This document shows positions 27,683-37,512 of a stretch of DNA of 64,000 nucleotides, one piece after another; the stretch's first letter is position 1, and every line of letters starts with the position of its first letter. The notes beneath the pieces were generated by a model, which saw nothing but the letters and a program-made list of their open reading frames with translations, had not been told where the DNA came from and ran no database searches. Made by a program: the position numbers and the translations under genes. This DNA is from Caldilineaceae bacterium (GTDB lineage Bacteria > Chloroflexota > Anaerolineae > Caldilineales > Caldilineaceae), in the NCBI GenBank assembly GCA_026645575.1, contig JAPKMW010000008.1, forward strand, positions 133,680 to 197,679, given 5' to 3'.

Positions 27683-27936
27683 GCGTAGTCTCCTTCCGTA
27701 ACCGGACTACGCTGTGGCAAAAATAGGGAAAACCAAGAACGAAGGTCATCCATTTTACTTGCAGTGCTTTCTAGCATGGCGCATTTGTTTTACAGAAGCC
27801 AGTGGGGTAGCTTGCATTCTATCATGATTCAGCAAAGTTGCCTAGTGGCTGTTAACGGGTGGGTATGGTAGAATGGCTCATCATTGAATGCTTGAAAATA
27901 GTCGCTTCTATTTCAATTGGCAACCTTGAGGGCAAG

Positions 27937-28161
27937 ATGCAATACCAAGATATTATCACCATCGAACCAGGTAAGCGCGGCGGCAAACCGTGTATCCGTG
28001 GGATGCGCATTACCGTATATGATGTTTTGGAATATTTGGCGTCCGGCATGACCAAAGAGGAAATTTTAGATGATTTCCCCTATTTAACCATGGATGATAT
28101 TCTTGCCTGTTTAAGCTTTGCGGCTAATCGAGAACGCCTCATGGTCGCTGCCCACTCATGA
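27937..28161 (+). CDS. DUF433 antitoxin-like protein
   Basis: A 74-residue protein: MQYQDIITIEPGKRGGKPCIRGMRITVYDVLEYLASGMT and EEILDDFPYLTMDDILACLSFAA are the full DUF433 pattern, a winged-HTH-like fold common in cyanobacterial and Chloroflexota VapB-like antitoxins. The frame is open 26 codons upstream, but the ATG at 27937 follows GAGGGC and starts the conserved domain. It overlaps the next gene by four bases (ATGA), typical of a toxin-antitoxin pair. A TAGAAT hexamer near 27869 may be its -10. Confidence 0.88.
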   Translation: MQYQDIITIEPGKRGGKPCIRGMRITVYDVLEYLASGMTKEEILDDFPYLTMDDILACLSFAANRERLMVAAHS

Positions 28162-28493
28162 AACCCTTATTATTTGACCACAATCTTTCGCCCAAATTAA
28201 TTCAACGTCTAGCCGATCTTTATCCAGACGCAAAACATGTTTATTTGCTTGGACTTAACACGGTAACTGATCGGATGGTATGGGAATATGCGCGGAACCA
28301 TGACTATATCATTGTGACGAAGGATGTTGACTTCAGCGAATTGCTCCTCCTTTACAACTTTCCACCAAAAATTATTTGGATACGGCGCGGTAATTGTTCG
28401 ACACATACTATTGAAGAATTATTACGTACCCACTTTGAAGCAATTGAAACTATGAGCGACGATCCACACACAGGCATCATCACACTGTTTTGA
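28158..28493 (+). CDS. DUF5615 PIN-like toxin
   Basis: A 111-residue protein. KPLLFDHNLSPKLIQRL carries the first acidic residue, VWEYARNHDYIIVTKDVDFSELLLLY the second cluster (T-K-D-x-D), and PPKIIWIRRGNCS follows; this is the Mut7-C/PIN-like DUF5615 domain. Such proteins are predicted metal-dependent RNases paired with DUF433 antitoxins. The acidic residues are all present, so it appears intact. It is expressed with the antitoxin through an ATGA overlap. Confidence 0.88.
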   Translation: MKPLLFDHNLSPKLIQRLADLYPDAKHVYLLGLNTVTDRMVWEYARNHDYIIVTKDVDFSELLLLYNFPPKIIWIRRGNCSTHTIEELLRTHFEAIETMSDDPHTGIITLF

Positions 28494-28503
28494 AAGGTTG
28501 TTT

Positions 28504-29121
28504 ATGGATCTCACCTTCTTATTTCGCGGCATCCTCATCGGCTTTTCCATTGCCGCACCCGTAGGCCCTATCGGCGTCTTGTGCATCCGGCGCACGCTGG
28601 CCGATGGACGAGCGGCGGGGCTGGTTTCCGGCTTGGGCGCAGCGACAGCGGACGCGCTCTATGGCTGTGTGGCCGGCTTCGGGTTGACCTTGATTTCTAA
28701 TTTTTTGGTGCGCCAACAGTGGTGGCTAGGGCTAATTGGTGGCCTTTTTCTCTGTTACCTGGGTGGGAAGACGCTGCTCTCCAAACCAGCAGAACAAGCG
28801 GCCAGCGCCAAAGCGACGGGATTGCTGGGCGCCTATGCCTCCACCTTCTTCCTGACGGTGACTAACCCGGTGACGATCCTGGCCTTTGCCGCCATCTTTG
28901 CCGGACTCGGCCTCGCCAACACGCGCGGCAACTATGGCGCGGCGGCGGTTTTGGTCTTGGGCGTCTTTCTGGGGTCGGCAGCGTGGTGGTTACTGCTGAG
29001 CGGTGGCGTCAGCCTCTTGCGCGAACGCTTTACGGCGACGGGTCTACAGTGGGTGAACCGGATCTCTGGGGTGATTATTCTTGGCTTTGGCCTGTTTGCG
29101 CTCACAACCCTCTTTGTGTAA
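28504..29121 (+). CDS. LysE/RhtB-family amino acid exporter
   Basis: A 205-residue inner-membrane protein with six helices. FRGILIGFSIAAPVGPIGVLCIRRTLADGRAAGLVSGLGAATADALYG is the LysE signature with the G-x-x-x-A-x-x-P-V-G-P motif, and TNPVTILAFAAIFAG is the second conserved stretch. Proteins of this family export amino acids or related small molecules; the substrate is not predictable. AAAGG precedes the ATG at 28504; an in-frame TTG lies two codons earlier. It starts ten bases after the toxin gene, so it may be cotranscribed. Confidence 0.9.
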   Translation: MDLTFLFRGILIGFSIAAPVGPIGVLCIRRTLADGRAAGLVSGLGAATADALYGCVAGFGLTLISNFLVRQQWWLGLIGGLFLCYLGGKTLLSKPAEQAASAKATGLLGAYASTFFLTVTNPVTILAFAAIFAGLGLANTRGNYGAAAVLVLGVFLGSAAWWLLLSGGVSLLRERFTATGLQWVNRISGVIILGFGLFALTTLFV

Positions 29122-29130
29122 GTGGTAATC

Positions 29131-29556
29131 ATGACCAGTAGAAGAAACAGATTATTCGCAGCAGCCGTGTTGGTGATGGTTGGGGTCTATTTCTTTTGGC
29201 CGCAACAGGTTATCACTTGTGCAGCGTTCGCCGGGTTTGGCGCAGAAGTCCAGGGGGAGCGCTGTATCGTGTTGGGGGATCTCACGCTGGAAGGGGAGGT
29301 TGATGGCCTGCCGGCTTCTCTGATAGTCAAGGGCGATTTGACCATCAACGGCACCTATATTGATCACTTGCCGACTGGGTTGATCGTGGAAGGCGACCTA
29401 AATCTCTATAAGACGAGCATTGGCGCGCTGCCGGAAAATTTAGTCGTTGCAGGGGATTTCACCAACTACCTGGGCTTTGGCTCGCCCGATCTTTGGTGTG
29501 CCGAAATTCCCGCTTCGGTTGTCATTCATGGACAAAACCTTGGCTGTAGTCCATAA
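29131..29556 (+). CDS. Short repeat protein with N-terminal membrane helix, unknown function
   Basis: About 141 residues. Residues 5-22 are hydrophobic (signal or anchor). The rest is three to four units of the pattern LPxxLxVxGDLxL (GLPASLIVKGDLTING, HLPTGLIVEGDLNLYK, ALPENLVVAGDFTNY), spaced about 20 residues apart, suggesting a small right-handed beta-solenoid. Three Cys residues occur outside the repeats. No family is recognised. The start is uncertain: GTG 29122 abuts the lysE stop, ATG 29131 is preferred, and no clear ribosome site is seen. The gene lies in a same-strand series from 27.9 to 30.6 kb. Confidence 0.6.
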   Translation: MTSRRNRLFAAAVLVMVGVYFFWPQQVITCAAFAGFGAEVQGERCIVLGDLTLEGEVDGLPASLIVKGDLTINGTYIDHLPTGLIVEGDLNLYKTSIGALPENLVVAGDFTNYLGFGSPDLWCAEIPASVVIHGQNLGCSP

Positions 29557-29567
29557 AGGAGAAACCA

Positions 29568-30227
29568 GTGACACAAATGCTGAGTGTAAGACGCCTGGTG
29601 GCTGCCGATGCAATGGCAGCCGGCATGGTGTTGGCTCGCGCCTTTGCCGACGATCCGCTCTGGTGCTACTTGCTGCCTGATCCAGCCAAACGGGGGCGCG
29701 CACTGCGGCAAACCTTTTGTGCTACGGCGCCGTGGTTTGTACGGCAAGAACAAGGCTATGGCATCGGACAGCCACTCGAAGGGGTGGCCGTTTGGCAAGC
29801 GCCACAGGGGCTGACGCCACCCGTGCGTCGAGCCTGGTTGGCGCTGCTCAATCGTCATACACTGAGTATTCTTGGCAGTTCGACCTTCTGGCTCTTCCGG
29901 CGCGCCATCCCGATTTTTCTCCAGTTTGATCGGATGCACCAGCAATATTCACCCAAGCCCCATTACTACCTGAGTACGATTGGCGTTATTCCCGAAGCCC
30001 AAGGGCAGGGGCGCGCATCGCGCTTGATCCAACCGATCCTCGCACAGGCTGATGCGGGGAATTATCCAGTCTACACCGAGACGATGACGCCGTCGAATGT
30101 TCCCCTATATGAACATTATGGCTTTGTTTGTCAGGAAGCGTTTCAGGTGCCACAAACGGACCTGCGCATCTGGTCGCTCTATCGATCGGCACGATCTGAA
30201 CGTAACCAACAAAGGGAAGGTAACTAA
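29568..30227 (+). CDS. GNAT-family N-acetyltransferase
   Basis: A 219-residue protein. STIGVIPEAQGQGRASRLIQPIL is the acetyl-CoA-binding motif A (Q-x-x-G-x-G/A) and YPVYTETMTPSNVPLYEHYGFVCQE the C-terminal motif B. It matches small GNATs that often act on small molecules. The start is GTG with AAAGGAG six bases upstream. It begins 12 bases after the previous gene. The substrate is unknown. Confidence 0.85.
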   Translation: MTQMLSVRRLVAADAMAAGMVLARAFADDPLWCYLLPDPAKRGRALRQTFCATAPWFVRQEQGYGIGQPLEGVAVWQAPQGLTPPVRRAWLALLNRHTLSILGSSTFWLFRRAIPIFLQFDRMHQQYSPKPHYYLSTIGVIPEAQGQGRASRLIQPILAQADAGNYPVYTETMTPSNVPLYEHYGFVCQEAFQVPQTDLRIWSLYRSARSERNQQREGN

Positions 30228-30236
30228 AGCTTACCG

Positions 30237-30614
30237 ATGAATACAGACCACCTCCAACGCGTCCGGCACATTTGTTTGGCATTACCAGAGGCCACGGAAA
30301 AACTGTCCCACGGCGAGCCAACCTTTTTTGTGCGCAAAAAGGTCTTTGCCATGTTTGCCAACAATCATCACAATGATGGGCGGATTGCCGTCTGGTTGCC
30401 CGTGCCGCCGGGGATGCAACCGATGATGATTGCGGCGTCACCCGAAAAATTCTTCAAGCCACCCTATGTCGGCGTGCGCGGCTGGGTTGGGATTGCGTTG
30501 GCCCAGATTGACGATGACGAGTTGATCTTCCACCTGCACACGGCGTACCGACAAGTGGCGCCGAAAAGCGTTCGTGCTTTACTCGCCCCTCCCAATGAGC
30601 CTACTGTTTTGTAA
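30237..30614 (+). CDS. MmcQ/YjbR-family protein
   Basis: A 125-residue protein with [33 protein letters not shown], the MmcQ/YjbR (CyaY-like fold) signature, followed by [13 protein letters not shown] and the C-terminal helix [14 protein letters not shown]. Proteins of this family are proposed to bind DNA or small ligands; the function is unsettled. It starts nine bases after the acetyltransferase and is the last gene of the series. No good ribosome site is visible. Confidence 0.85.
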   Translation: MNTDHLQRVRHICLALPEATEKLSHGEPTFFVRKKVFAMFANNHHNDGRIAVWLPVPPGMQPMMIAASPEKFFKPPYVGVRGWVGIALAQIDDDELIFHLHTAYRQVAPKSVRALLAPPNEPTVL

Positions 30615-31042
30615 AATAAGTCATGATGAATTAGATTGGGTTCGCATACGGATACGGCTTCGTCCCGTAGGGACGATTGAATTTAGGGAGGAGAAAATCA
30701 ATATCCCCGTTCCTAAACTCAGGCGTCCCTACGGGACGAGTGTACCGATCATAACTTCTCCAACAAAACATTGCATATAAAACTGGAAATTGACGCACCT
30801 GGCAGAACATGATAGAGTGTGGGCAACGCAAGCCGGTGGATCATGACCAGCGTTGGGAATGCTCCGCCAGCAAGGCAATTGTGGTGGCGCCGTGGGCGAT
30901 GCTGCCCAGGTTGTCTTGCCTGTGTTCACAGCAGCGCGAGCGCAGCGGTTTGCCGAGGGTTCGCCCCGTTTGGTTGTTCCTTGTGCCCTGTTGATTCTTC
31001 AGCGGGGGATGAGCGTGTTGTACGACAAAAGGAAACAAACAA
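30615..31042. other. Intergenic region upstream of catalase
   Basis: No gene is seen. An inverted repeat has arms CGTCCCGTAGGGACG (30661-30675) and its complement (30724-30738); each arm is itself nearly palindromic (CGTCCC-GTA-GGGACG), the REP-like layout. A single related half (GGCGTCCCTATGGGACC) lies downstream of the catalase gene near 32779. The 300 bases before the catalase start show no clear promoter. Confidence 0.55.
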
Positions 31043-32776
31043 ATGAGCAACGGCAATAAACATAGCAAGCGGCAAAACAACGGTGAGAAGAGCGCCAAAA
31101 GCAAGGCTGACGCCCAAGCTACCGGGAGGAGAGCCTCCGGCGCTGGTAACGGAACCGATGCCCAGATGAACCAGGGGGAAGAAAGCCAAATCCTCACCAC
31201 CCGCCAGGGTCACCCCGTTCATGACAACCAGAATCTGTGCACCGTCGGCAACCGCGGGCCGACCACCTTGGAGAACTACCACTTTCTTGAAAAGATCACC
31301 CATTTTGACCGGGAACGGATTCCCGAACGGGTGGTCCATGCCCGTGGCGCTGGCGCGCACGGCTACTTCGAGGCGTATGGTATGGTGGGCGATGAACCCA
31401 TAGCCAACTACACACGGGCCAAACTCTTTCAGGAAAAGGGCAAACGCACGCCCGTCTTTGTCCGCTTCTCAACGGTAATCCACGGCGGTCATTCGCCGGA
31501 AACCTTGCGCGATCCCCGTGGCTTTGCCACCAAGTTTTACACCGAAGAGGGCAACTGGGATCTGGTCGGCAATAACCTCAAGGTCTTCTTCATTCGCGAT
31601 GCCATGAAGTTCCCTGATCTGGTTCATGCCTTCAAGCCCGACCCCATCACCAACCGGCAAGATGGTGAACGCATCTTTGACTTTATCAGCAACACGCCCG
31701 AGGCGATGCACATGATCACCTTCCTTTTCTCGCCGTGGGGCATTCCCGCCACCTACCGGCAGATGCAGGGATCCGGAGTCAACACCTACAAGTGGGTCAA
31801 TGCCCAGGGGCAGGCGGTGCTGGTCAAGTATCACTGGGAGCCGAAGCAAGGGATTAAAAACTTGACCCAAGCCGAGGCCGAGGCTATTCAGGGCCAGAAT
31901 TTCAACCACGCCACCCAAGATCTGTACGATGCCATTGAACGGGGCGACTACCCGGAATGGGAGTTGCTCGTCCAGATCATGAGTGATGACGAACACCCCG
32001 AACTGGACTTTGACCCGCTGGATGACACCAAGCTCTGGCCGGAAGATCAATTCCCCTGGCGACCGGTGGGGCGCATGGTGCTTGACCGCAATCCCAAAGA
32101 TTTCTTCAACGAGGTGGAGCAGGTCGCCTTTGGCACGGGTGTCCTGGTGGATGGCCTGGACTTTTCCGATGATAAGATGTTGCAAGGGCGCACCTTCTCC
32201 TACTCGGACACGCAACGCTATCGCGTCGGGCCAAATTATCTGCAATTGCCCATCAATGCGCCCAAGACCCACGTTGCCACCAACCAGCGTGGGGGCCAGA
32301 TGTCTTATCATGTGGATCTGGCGCCGGGCCAGAATCCCCATGTCAACTATGAACCGTCGTCGTTGGGTGGGCTGAACGAGGCGCCGCCAGCCGGTGAACC
32401 CTATACCCCCTACATCGCCGGTAATCTGGTGCGCCAGCCAATCGACTGCACCAATGATTACCAACAGGCTGGGGAACGCTATCGTGTCTTTGAAGATTGG
32501 GAGCGCGATGACCTGATCCTCAATCTGGTCAACACGCTCAAGCCGGCCCAGCGCCACATCCAGGAGCGCATGGTCTGGCACTTTACCCAATGTGACCCCG
32601 ACTATGGCCGTCGCGTAGCCGAGGGTCTGGGGCTGAATGCCCATACGAACGGCCAGGTAAGTCAAAACGGTGCGTCCAGTCTGGGCCACGGCAGCCCCAT
32701 CGGCGCCGACCCCGTGGCAACAGATGAAGCAGCCCGCCGCACCGAACAGGTCGGCCATCCGGCCAAACCCTACTAA
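31043..32776 (+). CDS. Monofunctional haem catalase
   Basis: A 577-residue catalase. [15 protein letters not shown] holds the distal haem histidine, [22 protein letters not shown] the essential Asn, and [18 protein letters not shown] the proximal haem-ligand Tyr. [34 protein letters not shown] is intact. It decomposes hydrogen peroxide in the cytosol. The first 45 residues are a Lys/Ser/Gly-rich, probably disordered extension not found in the core. AAAGGAAACAAACAA precedes the ATG. The C-terminus fits the small-subunit (clade 1 or 3) type, without the extra flavodoxin-like domain of large catalases. A strong terminator follows. Confidence 0.95.
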   Translation: MSNGNKHSKRQNNGEKSAKSKADAQATGRRASGAGNGTDAQMNQGEESQILTTRQGHPVHDNQNLCTVGNRGPTTLENYHFLEKITHFDRERIPERVVHARGAGAHGYFEAYGMVGDEPIANYTRAKLFQEKGKRTPVFVRFSTVIHGGHSPETLRDPRGFATKFYTEEGNWDLVGNNLKVFFIRDAMKFPDLVHAFKPDPITNRQDGERIFDFISNTPEAMHMITFLFSPWGIPATYRQMQGSGVNTYKWVNAQGQAVLVKYHWEPKQGIKNLTQAEAEAIQGQNFNHATQDLYDAIERGDYPEWELLVQIMSDDEHPELDFDPLDDTKLWPEDQFPWRPVGRMVLDRNPKDFFNEVEQVAFGTGVLVDGLDFSDDKMLQGRTFSYSDTQRYRVGPNYLQLPINAPKTHVATNQRGGQMSYHVDLAPGQNPHVNYEPSSLGGLNEAPPAGEPYTPYIAGNLVRQPIDCTNDYQQAGERYRVFEDWERDDLILNLVNTLKPAQRHIQERMVWHFTQCDPDYGRRVAEGLGLNAHTNGQVSQNGASSLGHGSPIGADPVATDEAARRTEQVGHPAKPY

Positions 32777-32842
32777 GGTCAGGCGTCCCTATGGGACCTT
32801 ACCGTACCCCATAAGTTTGCCGAAGCGAACTCGTACCCTGGC

Positions 32843-32879
32843 ATCTTTCGGGAAGCGACTAGCTTCCCGAAAGATTTTA
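32843..32879 (+). terminator. Rho-independent terminator of catalase gene
   Basis: ATCTTTCGGGAAGC and its exact complement form a 14-bp stem with a five-base loop, followed by TTTT. A second weaker hairpin (TTACCGGAGA with TCTCTGGTAA) follows directly. No supported gene is seen from here to the MFS stop at 33065. Confidence 0.85.
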
Positions 32880-33064
32880 CCGGAGACCTTCTCTGGTAAC
32901 GAAAGATGTGGGCAAGGGTAAGCTGATACAGGAGAAGGGTTACTTGGCCCTAGAAAACATGGCCGCTTATCTCAGGTATATCAATGATGTATGCCGGGTT
33001 GGTGACGGTGATGATCCTGGGCGTCCTGTTCATCATGCCCTGGCAGGAGTGAGGCGCGATCTGT

Positions 33065-34342
33065 TCACTTCAGAACAGTATCTGATTGGGCGGTATCAGG
33101 GCGTGGGAAGAAGAGGAACATACATACCGCAGCTATCGCTAAGCCAATGCTCCACAGGAATACAATGGGTAGACTGAACTCTTCGGAAAACAAAAACAAA
33201 GCAGTCAGGATTGGCGTAGCAAAATCACTTACGGCGCGTAGCATCGTCACAAACCCCAAGGCAGCGCCGGCATATACTCTACCAATGGTCGGCATTTCAA
33301 GTACCATCGCCTGGTAAATTACCCCAAAGCTATAGGTAAAAGCGCCGGCGACCGGCAATGCCACCCACAGCCAGATATCTTGGTGCAGGGCTGCTAGTCC
33401 CATGAGGAGAAACAGCAGTAACGGTGCAACCAGGAGAAGACCCCGCCGTATCTGCAACCAATCAGATAAAAGGGCAAGCGGCAGGATCGCAATTAGCCCC
33501 ATCCCACTCAAAATAGCAGTACGCGCCTCATTGATGCGAACTACATCGATGAAGGTAAGGGAACTGTTGGCGCTTTGTAGATAAGTAGACAAATTGATGA
33601 CAAAACTGTCAACGATGGCCCAATAGAAGAAAATACCAAGCCCCATCAGCCACATGGCGCGCAATTGGAGTACATGCCGTAACGCCCGGCGGAATGAGAC
33701 ACGGGCGCGTTTGTTCTCACCCGGTGAGCCATCGACCACAACAACCTCACGCGGGTGAAGCAAGAACCAGATCCCACCCATAACAACAAACGTCAATCCA
33801 TAAAGGAGGAGGCGATCTTGCCAACCAACCAAGAAAAGTTGCAACAACGCTCTGGTAAGACCGGATGCGCCAACTATAGAACCAGCAGCAACGCTGGTGG
33901 CAATCAAGCCCATTGCCAACCCCCACTGTCTAGATGGGAAGTGATGAACGGCAATCTTGTATAAATTGACCGTTAGCATGGGGGAAACGATCCCCAAAAG
34001 AAAAAAGGTCAGCACGAGGCTGCCGGGGGAAAGCGGGAGCAGGCTCAAGACACCCATCAAGCCACCGATGCAACAGACCGTAAGTAGCATACGACGTGTC
34101 CCCCAACGGTCGCCGGCCGCGCCGCCAATGAGTGCAGCCGCTATCCCTGTAACTGTGCTAATCATAAGAAGGGTTGCCAGAAAAGAGATAGATAGCGCCG
34201 CATCCATAATTTCAGGGTTGGAAAAAGGTTGCAAGAGGGCCGACAGAGCAGCGTTTAGAAAAGCAGAAAATAGCGCCACGCCTAAGATCAGCCAACGATT
34301 GGGTTCGTTGACCGCAGCATGATCCAGCAATGTAGTCGTCAT
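33065..34342 (-). CDS. Major facilitator superfamily transporter
   Basis: A 425-residue protein with twelve predicted helices. GGAAGDRWGTRRMLL is the MFS motif A in loop 2-3 (G-x-x-x-D-R-x-G-x-R-R). The cytoplasmic loop between helices 6 and 7 (HPREVVVVDGSPGENKRARVSFRRALRHV) is charged. Substrate unknown; both efflux and uptake are possible. It is transcribed toward the catalase gene. The base composition of its upstream region is AT-richer than its surroundings. Confidence 0.85.
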   Translation of the reverse strand: MTTTLLDHAAVNEPNRWLILGVALFSAFLNAALSALLQPFSNPEIMDAALSISFLATLLMISTVTGIAAALIGGAAGDRWGTRRMLLTVCCIGGLMGVLSLLPLSPGSLVLTFFLLGIVSPMLTVNLYKIAVHHFPSRQWGLAMGLIATSVAAGSIVGASGLTRALLQLFLVGWQDRLLLYGLTFVVMGGIWFLLHPREVVVVDGSPGENKRARVSFRRALRHVLQLRAMWLMGLGIFFYWAIVDSFVINLSTYLQSANSSLTFIDVVRINEARTAILSGMGLIAILPLALLSDWLQIRRGLLLVAPLLLFLLMGLAALHQDIWLWVALPVAGAFTYSFGVIYQAMVLEMPTIGRVYAGAALGFVTMLRAVSDFATPILTALFLFSEEFSLPIVFLWSIGLAIAAVCMFLFFPRPDTAQSDTVLK

Positions 34343-34723
34343 TGTTATTCCCTTGTGTCAAAGGTGCGGAACATTGGGAAATCCTTTACCCGATGTTCCG
34401 CAGAGGAGAGGCAAGATGTTACAACATATTCTTATGTAATTAACGGCACAACTGTATACTTACGAGCAGCACAAGAAAGGTACATAGTGAGCGTTCGTCA
34501 GTCAAGTTAGCCTATCATTGGATGGTTAACAGAATATTAATATAACTCATTTTGATTCATGCAAATTTACTTTTTTGTGAACTACTTTGGGTAGGGCTAG
34601 ATAGTAGGATAAGGTAAAGCTGTACATCCCACTGAATCATGCAAGTAGCTACACATGATTGATTGATATATAATCAGGCCAGGATACAGATTTCACTTTC
34701 GCCAATTAAGGAAGCAAGAAAAG
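34343..34723. other. AT-rich divergent intergenic region
   Basis: No gene is seen in this AT-rich stretch between divergently transcribed MFS and oxidoreductase genes. A short inverted repeat, GCGGAACAT near 34357 with ATGTTCCGC near 34393, lies just upstream of the MFS gene and could be an operator. A TATAAT-like hexamer near 34668 is a -10 candidate for the oxidoreductase, without a clear -35. Confidence 0.45.
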
Positions 34724-37411
34724 ATGCAACCGGAAAAACTAACATTGACCGTTAACGGTCAGACCGTACAACTGGACATCGATCCAGGGACCCCGTTGCT
34801 TTATGTCCTCCGTAACGATTTGGGTCTCAAAGGCCCCAAGTTTGGTTGTGGCCTAGAGCAATGTTACGCCTGCAAAGTGTTGATCGACGGCGCTGATGTG
34901 CCGTCTTGCAAATTACCGGTACAACAGGCACAGGGGACACAGATCACCACCATTGAAGGGCTGGGTACGCCGGACGCCCTCCACCCCTTGCAAGAAGCCT
35001 TTATCGAAGAGCAGGCGATCCAGTGCGGCTACTGCGTCTCCGGCATGATCATCGCCGCGCAGGGGCTGTTGAACCGCACCCGCTACCCCAGCGATGAGGA
35101 GATTCGCACGGCGCTGGAGGGCAACCTCTGTCGCTGTGGCGTCTATGACCGGGTACGTCGCGCCATCAAGTTGCGCATTGGTCGCCCGATTTGGGAGCCA
35201 ATCTATGAAGTAGTAGAAGCGCCGCCACTCACAACGCCGACGCCATCCCAGGCAACCCTCCCCGCGCCCCTGCAACAGACCCCTGATCTCGATGCCTGGA
35301 TTCGTATTGATGCGACCGACATCATTACTGTCTTCACCGGCAAGGTCGAGATCGGCCAGGGTCTCAAGACGGCCATTGCCCAACTCGCCGCCGAGGAATT
35401 GGACGTAAGGCTGGATCGCATCCGCGTCATCATGGCCGACACGGCATTGACCCCCAACGAAGGGGTGACAGCCGGCAGCATGTCGCTGGAAACGAGTGGC
35501 AATGCCGTTCGTCAAGCCGCCGCCGAAGCGCGCCACATTCTGCTCCAACTGGCGCACGAAGAGTTGGAGGCAGGGGGCGCGCCAGAAGCGTTAGTCGTGC
35601 AAGATGGCACTGTCACCGATCCCGCCACCGGTCGCCAGACCGATTATTGGGCGCTCTTTGGGGGGCAGCGCTTTGGTCGGCAGGCGACGGGGCTGGTCAA
35701 GCCTAAAGCGTTCGCAACCCATTCCGTGGTCGGGCAAGCCGCCACCCGTCTCGATCTACCGGCCAAAGTGACCGGGTTGCCCAGCTTTGTCCATGATTTG
35801 GCATTGCCGGGGATGGTTCACGGTCGCGTTGTGCGGCCACCGACCTATACCGCCCGCCTCGTGTCGGTTGATGAAGCCGCCATCCGGCAGATGCCCGGCG
35901 TACTGGCTATTGTACGGGATGGTTCGTTTTTGGGCGTCATTGCCGAGCGCGAAGAACAAGCCGTTGCGGCCAGAGAAGCCTTACAAACAGCGACGGTATG
36001 GGAGAACAGTACGCCACTGCCGACTCCTGACAAGCTCTATGACCATCTACTCAGTCAACCAGCACAATCGCAGTTGCTGATTGATGGCGCACTCACCAAT
36101 GACCCAATCCCTCCAATCACTACGCCCATGAACGCTGCTACCACTTTGAACGCCACCTACCATCGTCCCTACCAGATGCACGCCTCGATTGGGCCATCGG
36201 CGGCGGTAGCGCAGTGGGAGGACGGCAAACTGACCGTTTGGAGTCACACGCAGGGCGCATACCCGTTGCGGGCGTCGTTGGCCCAAGTTCTCAAGCTGGA
36301 TGCTGCAAACATTCGGGTAATTCATGTCGAGGGGGCTGGGTGCTACGGTCACAACGGGGCGGACGATGTTGGCCTGGATGCCGCCTTGTTGGCCCGTGCC
36401 TTGCCGGGACGCCCCATTTCGCTCAAGTGGATGCGTGAGGATGAACACGCCTGGGAACCCTACGGCCCGGCAATGGCCGTGCAACTGCAAGCCAGCTTGG
36501 ACGAAACCGGCGCCATCAGCGACTGGAACGAAGATATTTGGAGCTATCCCCACAGCGGTCGCCCCCGTCCCGGCACCGATACCTCCGGTCTGCTGGCCGC
36601 CTGGCATCTGGCCGAACCTTTCCCACCGCCGACGAATCGGATCATGCCGGGTCGTCACTCTGGCAGTTTTCGCAATAGCGACCCGCTCTATGCGTTCCCC
36701 CAGCGCCGTGTGGTCAACCACCATGTTGATAACACGCCCCTGCGTACTTCGTCCATGCGCGGCCTGGGCGCCTATGCCAACATCTTTGCCATTGAATCGT
36801 TTATGGATGAACTGGCGTTGGCGGCAGGGGTCGATCCGGTCGCCTTCCGGTTGCAACATCTCACCAATGAACGGGCCAAAGCCGTGATCGAAGCGGCGGC
36901 GCAAAAGATTGGCTGGCAGCCCAGATCGGGACCAACTGGCAGCGGGCGCGGTCAGGGCATTGCCTTTGCCCAGTACAAGAACCTCCAATGTTACGCCGCC
37001 ATTGCCGTCGAGGTGACAGTTGACCAGGCGAGTGGGCAGATCGCCGTGCCACGCGCCGTCATCGCCGCCGATGCCGGCCAGGTGGTCAACCCGGATGGCC
37101 TCAGCAACCAGTTGGAAGGCGGCTTTGTCCAGGCGTTGAGTTGGACCTTGTTGGAAGAAGTCTGCTTTGACCAGACGGGTGTCACGAGCCGCGATTGGGA
37201 GAGTTACCCCATTCTGCGCTTTACGGCGGCGCCGGTCATCGAAACCGTTCTCTTGAACCGGCCTGATCTCCCCTTCCTGGGCAGTGGGGAGGCCAGTCAA
37301 AACCCGACACCGGCAGCGGTTGCGAACGCGATCTTTGCTGCTGTTGGGGTGCGCCTACGGCAGATTCCCTTTACGCCGGAGCGGGTGCGGGCGGCACTGG
37401 CAGGTCGATAG
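34724..37411 (+). CDS. Fused 2Fe-2S and molybdopterin hydroxylase (xanthine dehydrogenase family)
   Basis: A single 895-residue chain joins the small and large subunits that are separate in isoquinoline 1-oxidoreductase/nicotinate dehydrogenase enzymes. Residues 1-80 bind a plant-type 2Fe-2S cluster (KFGCGLEQCYACKVL; Tyr replaces the usual Gly in CGxC), residues 85-155 the second cluster (IQCGYCVSGM and NLCRCGVYDRV). From about 185 the Mo domain follows (FTGKVEIGQGLKTAIAQLAAEEL, MRGLGAYANIFAIESFMDELA); SGEASQNPTPAAV carries the likely active-site Glu. There is no FAD domain and no cytochrome c domain, and no maturation gene lies nearby, so the electron acceptor is unknown. It is transcribed alone. 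Confidence 0.88.
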   Translation: MQPEKLTLTVNGQTVQLDIDPGTPLLYVLRNDLGLKGPKFGCGLEQCYACKVLIDGADVPSCKLPVQQAQGTQITTIEGLGTPDALHPLQEAFIEEQAIQCGYCVSGMIIAAQGLLNRTRYPSDEEIRTALEGNLCRCGVYDRVRRAIKLRIGRPIWEPIYEVVEAPPLTTPTPSQATLPAPLQQTPDLDAWIRIDATDIITVFTGKVEIGQGLKTAIAQLAAEELDVRLDRIRVIMADTALTPNEGVTAGSMSLETSGNAVRQAAAEARHILLQLAHEELEAGGAPEALVVQDGTVTDPATGRQTDYWALFGGQRFGRQATGLVKPKAFATHSVVGQAATRLDLPAKVTGLPSFVHDLALPGMVHGRVVRPPTYTARLVSVDEAAIRQMPGVLAIVRDGSFLGVIAEREEQAVAAREALQTATVWENSTPLPTPDKLYDHLLSQPAQSQLLIDGALTNDPIPPITTPMNAATTLNATYHRPYQMHASIGPSAAVAQWEDGKLTVWSHTQGAYPLRASLAQVLKLDAANIRVIHVEGAGCYGHNGADDVGLDAALLARALPGRPISLKWMREDEHAWEPYGPAMAVQLQASLDETGAISDWNEDIWSYPHSGRPRPGTDTSGLLAAWHLAEPFPPPTNRIMPGRHSGSFRNSDPLYAFPQRRVVNHHVDNTPLRTSSMRGLGAYANIFAIESFMDELALAAGVDPVAFRLQHLTNERAKAVIEAAAQKIGWQPRSGPTGSGRGQGIAFAQYKNLQCYAAIAVEVTVDQASGQIAVPRAVIAADAGQVVNPDGLSNQLEGGFVQALSWTLLEEVCFDQTGVTSRDWESYPILRFTAAPVIETVLLNRPDLPFLGSGEASQNPTPAAVANAIFAAVGVRLRQIPFTPERVRAALAGR

Positions 37412-37482
37412 AGATTAGAGAGATTGAGAGATTGAGTCAACGTAATCGCTCAATCTCTCAATCTCTCAATCTCTTTATCTCA
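37412..37482. repeat. Tandem-word palindrome GAGAGATTGA
   Basis: agagagattgagagattgag on the left pairs with ctcaatctctcaatctctca on the right. It is the same word family as at 3299 and 41421 and lies between the oxidoreductase gene and the AAA gene promoter. Confidence 0.7.
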
Positions 37483-37512
37483 ACCAGAATAGTCGTGCCG
37501 CCGCCTTTGCGC

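Noticed and set aside
31469..32758. A 429-codon open frame antisense to the catalase gene
   Set aside because: It is a shadow of the GC-rich catalase frame; the sense frame has all catalase motifs. The same applies to long antisense frames at 36047-37300, 49545-50603 and 59760-60653.
32984..33052. A 22-residue hydrophobic frame (MMYAGLVTVMILG type) downstream of the catalase gene
   Set aside because: No ribosome site, no promoter, and no paralogue or conservation evidence in the window; may be a remnant only.
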